64,000 nt of DNA, taken from assembly GCA_937139605.1 (NCBI GenBank), contig CAKZQG010000006.1, positions 91,133 through 155,132 of the forward strand, written 5' to 3'. This document shows, piece after piece, positions 32,220 to 41,687 of this stretch. A program made the position numbers and the translations under genes. The stretch comes from an uncultured bacterium. Its GTDB lineage: Bacteria; DRYD01. The notes below the pieces were generated by a model that had not been told where the DNA came from, searched no databases, and saw only the letters and a program-made list of their open reading frames with translations. How positions within the stretch are numbered: the first letter of the stretch is position 1; every line of letters begins with the position of its first letter.

Positions 32220-32744
32220 ATGAGTATAAAGAAAGTATTTATAGGGAACGATCATGCTGGCAAAGATTTAAAGGAATTAATAATTAGTTATTTAAAAGAT
32301 AATTACAGTGATATAGAAGTTATAAATTTAGGGACAGATAGTTATGAAAGTTGCGATTATCCTGATTATGCTAAATCAGTTAGTTTAAAAGTATTAGAAA
32401 ATGAAGATAGTATAGGGGTATTAATATGTGGAACAGGGATAGGGATGTCTATAGCTGCTAATAAAATCCCTGGAATAAGAGCTGCGTTATGTTATAATTC
32501 GACTGCTGCAAAATTTGCAAGATTACATAATAATGCTAATGTCCTATGTTTAGGTCAAAGAATGATTGGCATTGAACTGGCTAAAGATATAATAGATACT
32601 TTTATTAAAACAGAATTTGAAAAAGGAAGACACTTACAAAGAGTTAATAAAATTGAATATATTAACAAAAATGATACACAAAATATAAATTTAAAAAATT
32701 TAGAAGAAAAAAGCTCTGAAAAAAGCTTTAAAAATTTATGTTAA
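32220..32744 (+). CDS. rpiB: Ribose 5-phosphate isomerase B
   Basis: FIGNDHAGKDLKELI, CDYPDYAKSV, GVLICGTGIGMSIAANKIPGIRAALCYN. Confidence 0.95.
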   Translation: MSIKKVFIGNDHAGKDLKELIISYLKDNYSDIEVINLGTDSYESCDYPDYAKSVSLKVLENEDSIGVLICGTGIGMSIAANKIPGIRAALCYNSTAAKFARLHNNANVLCLGQRMIGIELAKDIIDTFIKTEFEKGRHLQRVNKIEYINKNDTQNINLKNLEEKSSEKSFKNLC

Positions 32745-33706
32745 TTTACATATCAGTTTTTCTTACTTCTTTATTAATATGTTTTTTAATTACTCCGGTT
32801 ATAATAAATATAGCAAAGAGATATAATATAGTAGATAAACCAGATATTAGGAAAATTCATAAAGAACCTATTCCCCGAATCGGTGGCTTAGCTATTATAA
32901 TTAGTATTATTTTTACTTCTTTTTTTTATTTGACTACTTTGTATATTTTTGATCCTAATTTTTTAGTTTTAAAATATTTTAAGTATAAATTTACTCAAAT
33001 ATTAGGGTTAGCTATATCTTTTTTAGTGATATTAATAACTGGTATATTAGATGATATAAAAGATTTAAGTGCCATAAAGAAATTAATGATTCAATTATTG
33101 GTTGGTAATATTTTATTTCTTACAGGTACAAAGGTAGATTTTTTTATATTTCCAAATGAAATAATTTTAAATAATATCATAAACTATATATTTACAATAT
33201 TATGGGTAGTAGGTTTGATGAATGCTATAAATTTATTAGATGGATTAGATGGATTATTATCGGGGGTATCATTTATTATATCTATAACCTTAGGAGTATT
33301 AGCAATAGCTAAGGGGCAAACAGTATTAGCTATAATTATTTTTTCATTAAGCGGAGCTTTATTAGGGTTTTTAAGATATAATTTTAATCCTGCTAAAATA
33401 TTTTTAGGAGATACTGGTAGCTTATTTATAGGTTTATTTATGTCAGTTATATCTATCTTAGGATATTTTAAAAAAGCTACTTTTATATCATTTGTTATTC
33501 CTATCTTAATATTTGCATTACCTATTTTAGATACTATATTAGCTATAATAAGAAGAGCCTTAAAAAAGCAACCTATTTTTAAACCGGATAAAGAACATCT
33601 ACATCATCTATTATTGAAATCTGGGTTATCTCAAAAACAAACAGTTACAATATTTTATATAATTACTTTATTATTATCTATCTTAGTTATTTCTATTGCT
33701 AAATAA
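32738..33706 (+). CDS. WecA/MraY-family undecaprenyl-phosphate glycosyl-1-phosphate transferase
   Basis: KPDIRKIHKEPIPRIGGLAI, GILDDIKDLSA, NAINLLDGLDGLLSGV, KIFLGDTGSLFIG, KPDKEHLHHLLLKSG. Confidence 0.93.
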   Translation: MLIYISVFLTSLLICFLITPVIINIAKRYNIVDKPDIRKIHKEPIPRIGGLAIIISIIFTSFFYLTTLYIFDPNFLVLKYFKYKFTQILGLAISFLVILITGILDDIKDLSAIKKLMIQLLVGNILFLTGTKVDFFIFPNEIILNNIINYIFTILWVVGLMNAINLLDGLDGLLSGVSFIISITLGVLAIAKGQTVLAIIIFSLSGALLGFLRYNFNPAKIFLGDTGSLFIGLFMSVISILGYFKKATFISFVIPILIFALPILDTILAIIRRALKKQPIFKPDKEHLHHLLLKSGLSQKQTVTIFYIITLLLSILVISIAK

Positions 33707-33712
33707 TTAATT

Positions 33713-34249
33713 ATGATTAAATTAGTAAGTTTTTTCTTAATTTTACTGACTTATTTTTTCATTTATATACTTTTTTTTAATAGTATTAAAAGTCCTTACA
33801 ATTTAATAGAAGGAGAATATTATTCATTAACAGAGTTACCTTCTTTTAAAAATCAGGTTATAATGTTTAATTTTTATGATGGTTACAAATACAATAAGCA
33901 GTTTTATGGAAGAGGAAATGGTAAAATTAAAATAATTAAAGACTACCTTTATCTAAATGAAAGCATTATTACTAACAAATATTTTCCAAATATAAAATTC
34001 TTTAAAATTCCATATAATAATATAAATATAGACTTGATTTATAATTTAAGGTTATCTAAAATAATATCTTTAAGAATAAATGAAAATACAATAGAAAATG
34101 AAAATATAATTAATTACAAAATAGATATATTAGAATCCAAAGAAGATTATATATATTTTTTGCTTTATTCACAAGGAAAAATATTATTAAAAGATAATAT
34201 ATATATAGAAGAATTTTTATTAAAGTTAATATTTATAAGAAAAAACTAA
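33713..34249 (+). CDS. Hypothetical protein with N-terminal TM helix
   Basis: 178-aa ORF; MIKLVSFFLILLTYFFIYILFF. Confidence 0.5.
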   Translation: MIKLVSFFLILLTYFFIYILFFNSIKSPYNLIEGEYYSLTELPSFKNQVIMFNFYDGYKYNKQFYGRGNGKIKIIKDYLYLNESIITNKYFPNIKFFKIPYNNINIDLIYNLRLSKIISLRINENTIENENIINYKIDILESKEDYIYFLLYSQGKILLKDNIYIEEFLLKLIFIRKN

Positions 34250-34281
34250 AAAATCTAAGGTAAATGATATTTCAGTAAGAT

Positions 34282-35469
34282 ATGAGTAAAAAAGATAATG
34301 ATAATAAAGATAAAAAGAAGGATAATATTTTAGATTTAATATGGGACTTAGATTTAGATTTAGAAGAAGACGAAAATAATGAAAATCAAAAAATTACTTC
34401 CTTAAAAGATTTAAAATCTCCTAAAAGCCTTGAAACTTTACAAAACTTAGATGCTTTACAAAGCATAAGTAATACAAAAAGTATAGATAATTTACAAAAA
34501 AATAAATCAAAATTAATTTCTAAATCAAAAACTAAAGATATTAATAAAAAAGAAAAAAAAGAAAAAAATAAAAAAAACCAAAAAGAATTACTAAAATCTA
34601 AAAACAATGTATCTAAAAATAAAGAAAATATATCATTTACTAAAAAAAATAAACTAACTCAAGAAGATACAAATTTATTAGAAAAATTAATAACTAATAT
34701 AACTTCATTTATAAATGAAGAAGATCAAAAAACGATAAAAGAAATAAAAGAATATTTTTATAATAATTTAAATAAAAAAAAATTTAGAAAACTATTTGAA
34801 ACTAATATCAATGATGAAATCTTTGAGAACAATATTGTTTTTTTAATTAATGGCTTTGGGTATTATTATAATCCTTATAAAAATATAATAATTGATTTCT
34901 TATTTCCATTTGACTTAATTTATTTTCCCCTGATTTTTGATTATAAAAAAATAAAAATAAATATATTATTTAGAGAGAAATCAATAGCTTACATATTTCC
35001 AAAATCAGATTTTATTTTAAAAAAAATAATATATAAATATATCTTTAAAAAACATAATGAAAGCATATTAAGAGAGTTAAATTTAAAGAATTTAGATAGT
35101 TATGATAAAATGATGTTCTTTATTTATTTTTACTTACAAAATTATTATAAAATAGATTTAAAAAATCATGTAAGTTTTAATATTATCAATGAATACAATA
35201 TTAATAACGCTATTATCAACGATGATATTAATATAAATAGCATTAATATAGAAAATCTTAACACAAATTTTAATTTTAGACATTATATAAATTTACCAAT
35301 TAAAAAAGTTGCTAATTTTTTAGGTATTTCATATGAAACACTTATTAGAAATCTAAAAAAAATGAAAGAACTTAATTTATTACTAGAAAAAGAAAATAAA
35401 ATATTTATAAACTTAAATCAATTTAAAGATGATTTTAAAAATTTAGAAAATAAACTAATAATATGTTAA
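34282..35469 (+). CDS. Putative regulator: Lys-rich disordered N-terminus plus C-terminal Crp/Fnr-like HTH
   Basis: C-terminus LPIKKVANFLGISYETLIRNLKKMKELNLLLEKENKIFINLNQF resembles a Crp-type winged helix; N-terminal ~130 aa are highly charged. Confidence 0.6.
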   Translation: MSKKDNDNKDKKKDNILDLIWDLDLDLEEDENNENQKITSLKDLKSPKSLETLQNLDALQSISNTKSIDNLQKNKSKLISKSKTKDINKKEKKEKNKKNQKELLKSKNNVSKNKENISFTKKNKLTQEDTNLLEKLITNITSFINEEDQKTIKEIKEYFYNNLNKKKFRKLFETNINDEIFENNIVFLINGFGYYYNPYKNIIIDFLFPFDLIYFPLIFDYKKIKINILFREKSIAYIFPKSDFILKKIIYKYIFKKHNESILRELNLKNLDSYDKMMFFIYFYLQNYYKIDLKNHVSFNIINEYNINNAIINDDININSINIENLNTNFNFRHYINLPIKKVANFLGISYETLIRNLKKMKELNLLLEKENKIFINLNQFKDDFKNLENKLIIC

Positions 35470-35490
35470 TTAAAATTTTTATAGTTAATA

Positions 35491-36612
35491 CTAATCAAAA
35501 AATTGAATAAATTTAGTTTTAGTAGAAGATATAGGATTAATTGGAGTTATATGTTTTATAAAAGTAGTTGCATAACCACCCGTTGGCAATTTAAACGACA
35601 ATACTATTTTATATCTATTAGATTTACTTAATTCATCTTTTAAAACCTCAAATTTAATATCACTTATTTTTACAAATAAATCCCTATTATTATAAGAATT
35701 GTTAATTTCATTATTTTTGTTAATAAATAAATTTACAATTTCTTTTATGTTTTTATAATTTTTTTGATCTATATCAAACATTATCATTAAGTTTTTATTA
35801 GAAACATATATTTTTAAATCTTGATTGTTAAATAATAAAAAAACAAATAAACTCAAAAAAATATTAAAATCAAATGAAAATAATATTTCATCTTTAGATA
35901 GTTTTATTTTTTTTAGATTTTCTTTATCTTCTAAAAATTTAATTTTAAAAATGTTTTTAACATCTTTTTTAAATTCTTTAATAAAATTATATATATTATT
36001 AATTTTAGAAAACTCTTTATAATATATAATTTTATAAATCTCATCAATAATAGTTTCTTTTATTTTTTTTAATTTAAAAATAAAATCGTTTATTGAAAAA
36101 GATAGATTAATAGGGAATCTTTGATCATCATAAAAATTTAGAAAATAAAAATCTTTAAATAAAGTTAGCTTTTCTATATAAGTATTTAATTCTTTTTTAT
36201 CTATATCTCTTAAAGTTATATTAAATTCATTAAAGAGTAAATCTTGTTTTTTTAATGGCCTATCTAAATATCCCACAAACTCAAAAGATTTTATATTCTT
36301 TACTTTTTTAAAAATTTCTTCTATTTTTTTAAAAAAAATATTAACATTATTAACATTAGAAACTAAAAAAGAAAAATATTGAGTGCTTAAGGAATATTTA
36401 TCTTTTAAACCAATAAAACCAACTTTTATATTATTTTTAAAGAATATATCTGCTATTTTGAAAGTAGATACATTCTCTTTGGTTATTTTATAAATTAAGT
36501 AAGTTTTTGAAGATCTATTATTAGCTAAAAACTCATTAAAGTCAAAATAAATAGGAGCATTTATAATTTCATTAACAATAAAATCAGATGAAATAGATTT
36601 TAATTTTATAAT
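35491..36612 (-). CDS. truD: tRNA pseudouridine synthase TruD; ORF-track version (ends 36276) lacks the N-terminus
   Basis: Open frame upstream of 36276 reads IIKLKSISSDFIVNEIINAPIYFDFNEFLANNRSSKTYLIYKITKENVSTFKIADIFFKNNIKVGFIGLKDKYSLSTQYFSF; with FEFVGYLDRPLKKQDLLFNEFNITLRDI, FYDDQRF, LPTGGYATTFIKHI this is the TruD layout. Putative ATT start at 36612 preceded by AAGGAAGGTG. Confidence 0.82.
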   Translation of the reverse strand: MIKLKSISSDFIVNEIINAPIYFDFNEFLANNRSSKTYLIYKITKENVSTFKIADIFFKNNIKVGFIGLKDKYSLSTQYFSFLVSNVNNVNIFFKKIEEIFKKVKNIKSFEFVGYLDRPLKKQDLLFNEFNITLRDIDKKELNTYIEKLTLFKDFYFLNFYDDQRFPINLSFSINDFIFKLKKIKETIIDEIYKIIYYKEFSKINNIYNFIKEFKKDVKNIFKIKFLEDKENLKKIKLSKDEILFSFDFNIFLSLFVFLLFNNQDLKIYVSNKNLMIMFDIDQKNYKNIKEIVNLFINKNNEINNSYNNRDLFVKISDIKFEVLKDELSKSNRYKIVLSFKLPTGGYATTFIKHITPINPISSTKTKFIQFFD

Positions 36613-36754
36613 TAAACACCTTCCTTTTATATTATTATCATTATTATTATTTTTCTTTAAAAATACTCGCTCCCCTATTTTTATTTTCTTTATTATTTTG
36701 CATTTTCAAATTTTATCAAGGGAAATATTTTAAATAAATTGAAATAATATAAAA

Positions 36755-37912
36755 ATGGATATAAAATTTATTTTTTTAAGTAATGGTTATGGAGAAGATA
36801 CAATAAGTACATATATTATAAGGGAGTTAGATAAGAAGCTTAAAAAAAGTGGAGTTAATTTTGAGATTTTTGGATTCCCTTTAGTAAATACTGGAGAAAA
36901 ATATAAAGAAAATAATATTAATATCATAGGACCTGTTAAAACCTTAAAAAGTGCAGGAATAAGTGGATTATTTAATTTCAAAAACTTTATTCTCGATATC
37001 AAAGATGGCTTATTTTCTTTTATCTTAAATCAATTAAACTTCCTTAGTAATTATAAAAATAAACCCAATATATATTTAGTAGCAGTTGGAGATATCTATC
37101 CTCTATTTTTAAGTATTTTTAAAAACAAATTATCAAAAACTAATGTTGTATTTATCCCTACTGCTAAATCCTATAAAACTGAACCGTTTAATTTATTAGA
37201 GATATACTTCATGTCATTAGTTAATGCTAATTTTGTTAGAGATGAATTAACATATTTAAAATTAAAAGATAAACTAAATAATGTATATTTTGTAGGAAAT
37301 CCAGTTTTAGATTTAGATTATATAAAACCAAATGAAAATATTTACTTAGAAAATAATATAATAATTTTACCAGGCAGAAAGGATAGTTGCTTAAAGAATC
37401 TATTTTATTTTACTAAATCTATCAATATACTATTAAACAAAATAACTAACGAAAACATTTTAAATGTTTTGCCTACTTTTAGCATAATAATTCCTGAATT
37501 TTATCCAATAAAAGAAATAAATAATTTAATAGAAAAAGAGTTAGAAAAAGAGTTTAAACAAAGAGTTTATATATTAAGTGATAAGTATTACAGGTATGTA
37601 TTAGAGAATAGTTATTTAGTGTGGGGGCAAGCAGGAAGTGGAAATGAGCAAGCAGCAGGTTATAAACTCCCTGTAATCTCTTTTAATGAAAACAATTGGT
37701 ATAGAAAAAGGCAAAAAAAATTACTCAATAATTGTCTAATATTAATAGAACAATATAACATAGAAAAATTAGTTAATGAAACTATTATATTATTTAAAGA
37801 TAAAGATAAATATAAGTTTATAGGGTTAGAATGTTATAAAGAGATGGGCCCCTTAGGAGGCGCTATCAATATTTCTAATTACTTAGCTAACTTAGTTCTA
37901 CATAAAAACTAA
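36755..37912 (+). CDS. Lipid-A-disaccharide synthase-related protein
   Basis: FIFLSNGYGEDTISTYIIREL, VAVGDIYPLFLS, FVGNPVLD, LPGRKDS, WGQAGSGNEQAAGYKLPVI. Confidence 0.8.
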   Translation: MDIKFIFLSNGYGEDTISTYIIRELDKKLKKSGVNFEIFGFPLVNTGEKYKENNINIIGPVKTLKSAGISGLFNFKNFILDIKDGLFSFILNQLNFLSNYKNKPNIYLVAVGDIYPLFLSIFKNKLSKTNVVFIPTAKSYKTEPFNLLEIYFMSLVNANFVRDELTYLKLKDKLNNVYFVGNPVLDLDYIKPNENIYLENNIIILPGRKDSCLKNLFYFTKSINILLNKITNENILNVLPTFSIIIPEFYPIKEINNLIEKELEKEFKQRVYILSDKYYRYVLENSYLVWGQAGSGNEQAAGYKLPVISFNENNWYRKRQKKLLNNCLILIEQYNIEKLVNETIILFKDKDKYKFIGLECYKEMGPLGGAINISNYLANLVLHKN

Positions 37913-38001
37913 TAAAAAATCTTATAATTCTAACATTATCCTAACTAAATACTTATTATTTCTATTTAAAATAGTTTAGTAGTAATTAGTTTATAAATTT
38001 A

Positions 38002-40767
38002 TTATATTAGAGTAATATCATCTGAAATAATAACACTTGCTAATTTATTAGTAATTATTAATAAGTCAGTAAAGTAGAAAATCCTTCTATTTTTTTCATT
38101 TTGATTAGAATTTTCTAAGGATTCTACTTTTGGATTTATAATCATTTCATATAAATTTAATATAAAATCAATCATTTTAGAATCCTTAGCTTTTAATTTT
38201 TTATGATATAATAATCTTTGTAATTCAGTTTTAAATATATTACTTAATTCAGAAAAATCAATATTAGGATTGTTATCATAAATAGAATTAACAAAATAGA
38301 GGTATTGGTAAGGTAAATTAGCTGGGATTTTATCTTCTTTAAAATATTTTATTAAATTTAATAAGCTATCCAAGAGGTCCCAGGTATAGGAGAATTGTCT
38401 GTATGCTCCGCTATGAGTAAGTAGCCCTATAGCGAAACTGTTTTTCTTATTTAAATAATTTCTTTTAGCGTTTTTTTCTAACTCTCTTACTTTTTGGAGA
38501 GCTAAATAAAATGGGTATTTGCAATGGGTTATAAGTATTCCTGAACTCATAGTAGCATTTTCTCCTAAAAACGATTTAAAAGCATTAACAATAAAATAAG
38601 CGCATTTAAATACTGTATCTATAGGTAATAGTGCTAATAAATCATCACCACCAGCATATACCAGTTTTCCATAGCAATCATTTTCGACTATATCCTTTAC
38701 TTTACTTAATGCAAATTCTGATAATTTCCTACTAAATAATCCATGAATAGAAGGAGACATTACATGATTAAGCTCTAATATTTCTTTACAATTATCTATT
38801 TTTTGAATATTTTCTTGGATTTTTTTAGCTATTACTTTTCCTATTTTAGGGTTATACTTTCCTTCCAGCCATTTACCCATATTATCTCCATCCACCTGTA
38901 AAATAGCATAATACTTCTGAATTTTTATGCTCTTTTGAATTTCTTTTAAATAATATTTAATTTCTTGAAGATATTTTTCATTGATATTTTCAAAACCGTA
39001 TTCATTTTTTAAGTATTTATTAGAAAAAGTTTCTTCCATTAATAATTGCCCATCTAATTTCAATAAATCTTTTAATTCATGATTTTCATATTCTTTTTGT
39101 AATTTAGGTACAGTTTGAGATTTAAAAAAATCATAATTTAATTCTTGCCCTAATTCTTTTAATTTTTTAATAAATTTTAATATAATATCTCTTAGTTGAG
39201 TATTTTTAAATAACTCTCTTTTTGAAAAGATTACAGAAATTTCTGAAACGGAAGGGAAATTCAAATTCACATTTAATCCAATAATTTCGGGATAAATCTT
39301 AGGGAAAATTCTTTTAGTTAAACAAATCCCACATAGTTTTTCATTATCCAAAACAATATGATTTTTGTATAATTTTTTCCAATCTAAATTTAATATTTCA
39401 TAAATCCCACATAAATTACATTTATTTCCTTTAAGTTCTATAAAATTCATTTTTTTAACAGTTTTTTTAACATTTAGAAGTTTTTCAGCTAACTTAACTA
39501 AAACAGGATATACATTCCCTAAATTATTAGTTTTATATTGAGAAAATTTCATTATTTTTTCAACTAAATATACTAATTCATTATTACCATTTTGGCATCC
39601 ATATTTTACTAAGATTTTATAATCACTAAGAGCATTATTTACTTTATCTTTATAATTTTTTTCATCTTTTTGGAAATTATACATTGGTAAAAGTACAATA
39701 TTTAAATTAAAATAATCTTTAAGGTCTTGGTATATTTTATTAGATATTTCAGAAGCTTTTATTTTAGTGTTATTTTGTATATTTTGTTCAACTTTTAAGG
39801 CCAAATCCTTTAGTTCCTGATTAAAAGTATTAGTAATAGTATTTACAATTGAATTACTAAAAGGAATAATAGCTAAGAATTTATTAGGGATATTTGCTAT
39901 AGTAATTGAATCTTCATCAATTCTTAAGTATTTTTCTAATTCAGATAGTTCATATTTTTTTAATAATTTTTTAAAAATAAATTTATCTAATAAAGGTTGT
40001 CTTAACATATTAGGATAAATGATAGAATCTGGGCCATATATTTCTATAATTTTTAAAATTATTCTAAATACTAAAAATGATAATAAGAAGCTAGAAGAAA
40101 ATAAATCTGAAGTTTTCCTTGAGTTTTCTATAAACTTTTGTACGGGAGATAAACTGACTAATAAAAAGCAAATCTTATCTAAAGATGAAGCGATAGCAGA
40201 AGTTTGTATTAAGTGATCATATAGTGAATGATTAGGTGCTCTTGTATCTGCTGGGTTATAATCTATTTTATTTTTTTGGATATCATATTTATCTCCAAAG
40301 TAATCGGGGACAAATCTCCATAATAGAAAAAATAAATCCCTATAATAATTTGGTTCATCTTTTGTTTCATTTTCTTTTTTATTTTTTATATCACTTAGTT
40401 TTTTAAAAAAATTACTTATTTCATCAAACTTAGGAAAATTAATATCATACTCTTGTAAAGTAAAAATATCAATAAATTTAGTGTCATTATAATTTACATA
40501 AATTTTTTGTTCTAAACCTTCAAGAATGATTCTACTGGCAGCAGAAGCAATTTCATCCGCACGTTTTATTATTTTTTCTTTGTCTTTTGATAAATTCTCA
40601 TAATCATTAATTAATATTTCATTTAATTTTTTAGCATTTTCTTCATGTTTAACAAGATTTTCTACTTTATTTAAAGGATCATGTAAGAAAGCTAATAATT
40701 TTATTAGCCATATTTCATTATTATTTATATTATTTTCATTATTAATTTTATTTTCTAAGTTTGTCAT
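38002..40767 (-). CDS. cmr2: Type III-B CRISPR-associated Cas10/Cmr2
   Basis: N-terminal LLAFLHDPLNK (HD-type), zinc-finger CNLCGIYE...CGICL, QVDGDNMGKWL, palm motif LVYAGGDDLLALLP. Confidence 0.93.
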   Translation of the reverse strand: MTNLENKINNENNINNNEIWLIKLLAFLHDPLNKVENLVKHEENAKKLNEILINDYENLSKDKEKIIKRADEIASAASRIILEGLEQKIYVNYNDTKFIDIFTLQEYDINFPKFDEISNFFKKLSDIKNKKENETKDEPNYYRDLFFLLWRFVPDYFGDKYDIQKNKIDYNPADTRAPNHSLYDHLIQTSAIASSLDKICFLLVSLSPVQKFIENSRKTSDLFSSSFLLSFLVFRIILKIIEIYGPDSIIYPNMLRQPLLDKFIFKKLLKKYELSELEKYLRIDEDSITIANIPNKFLAIIPFSNSIVNTITNTFNQELKDLALKVEQNIQNNTKIKASEISNKIYQDLKDYFNLNIVLLPMYNFQKDEKNYKDKVNNALSDYKILVKYGCQNGNNELVYLVEKIMKFSQYKTNNLGNVYPVLVKLAEKLLNVKKTVKKMNFIELKGNKCNLCGIYEILNLDWKKLYKNHIVLDNEKLCGICLTKRIFPKIYPEIIGLNVNLNFPSVSEISVIFSKRELFKNTQLRDIILKFIKKLKELGQELNYDFFKSQTVPKLQKEYENHELKDLLKLDGQLLMEETFSNKYLKNEYGFENINEKYLQEIKYYLKEIQKSIKIQKYYAILQVDGDNMGKWLEGKYNPKIGKVIAKKIQENIQKIDNCKEILELNHVMSPSIHGLFSRKLSEFALSKVKDIVENDCYGKLVYAGGDDLLALLPIDTVFKCAYFIVNAFKSFLGENATMSSGILITHCKYPFYLALQKVRELEKNAKRNYLNKKNSFAIGLLTHSGAYRQFSYTWDLLDSLLNLIKYFKEDKIPANLPYQYLYFVNSIYDNNPNIDFSELSNIFKTELQRLLYHKKLKAKDSKMIDFILNLYEMIINPKVESLENSNQNEKNRRIFYFTDLLIITNKLASVIISDDITLI

Positions 40768-40793
40768 AAACCCATTCCCCCTTTTATTAGGTA

Positions 40794-41630
40794 TTATTCA
40801 AAGTTATAAATAACATCAAAAATATATAACTCTTTAGTATTAGTAGATAGGTAGCAAAAGTATCTATCATAAGATGAAGCATAAAATCCACCAGCAGTAG
40901 ATTGGATTTTTTGACCACCTGTTATATCTATTATTATTTGATTATTCTTTATATTTATAGAATCTAAATACCTATAGGATTTATCTATAGCATCTATTGT
41001 AGATTCCAAATCTTCAAAATCCACTACATCTTCAAGTGATAATACTTCAATATCTTTATTTATTATTTTTTTTACTAAATTTTTAAAATCTTGAAAATAT
41101 TCATTAGATTCTTTTGATAAAATAACATATACAATTTTTAAATCTTTTTTTAAGTTATTTATAATTTTATCAATAATTATGATAGGGACTTCCCAGTTTA
41201 TTTTTTGTTTTTTTATTTCTTCTTTTTGAAAATCTTGTATTGAATTTATATTATCTAATTCTTTTAGATTAAAAGTAGGTTTGCTTAAAAAAATCACAAG
41301 CGCTTTTATATCTTCAGGTACTACTTTCTTAACACTATATCTTATTCTATTAGTAATTTTGTCTATTTCTTTTTTAATAATTTTATACAAAAATAAGAAA
41401 AATAAAATTGATAATAAAAGTTGTAAAACTACAAAGTAATCTTTTAAAAAGCTTAAATTAAAAAAATTTAAATTAGAAAATATCAAAAAAATAGTACCAA
41501 AACATCCATCTGCTAACCATGAAGAAAATAAAATAAATACCAAAATGAAAATATACTTTATAGGATCCAATTTCCCAAATTGTTTATAAAAATAATGAAC
41601 TATGTTATAAACTATATTATCCTTACTCAT
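40794..41630 (-). CDS. Putative membrane-anchored CARF-like effector (two N-terminal TM segments + C-terminal CARF/Cas02710-like domain)
   Basis: TM segments YIFILVFILFSSWLADGCFGTIFLIF and YFVVLQLLLSILFFLFLYKII; cytosolic part with LKIVYVILSKESNE and NNQIIIDITGGQKIQSTAGGFYASS (DxTGGxK-type motif); inside the cmr operon. Confidence 0.7.
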   Translation of the reverse strand: MSKDNIVYNIVHYFYKQFGKLDPIKYIFILVFILFSSWLADGCFGTIFLIFSNLNFFNLSFLKDYFVVLQLLLSILFFLFLYKIIKKEIDKITNRIRYSVKKVVPEDIKALVIFLSKPTFNLKELDNINSIQDFQKEEIKKQKINWEVPIIIIDKIINNLKKDLKIVYVILSKESNEYFQDFKNLVKKIINKDIEVLSLEDVVDFEDLESTIDAIDKSYRYLDSINIKNNQIIIDITGGQKIQSTAGGFYASSYDRYFCYLSTNTKELYIFDVIYNFE

Positions 41631-41687
41631 AAAAAAATAAAAGTCCTTTATTTATCTCAGTTTTTAGTTTTTTTATTTTTAGGGTTA

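Noticed and set aside
36679-36703. ATG at 36703 as truD start
   Set aside because: Out of frame with the TruD reading frame and soon stopped; would need a 1-nt change. The ATT at 36612 has better SD spacing and matches the expected start just before DFIVNEI.
40019-40216. Short plus-strand ORFs antisense to cas10 (and similarly 45957..46154, 48466..48813 over cmr4/cmr1)
   Set aside because: Antisense to well-supported Cas genes with no domain or SD evidence.
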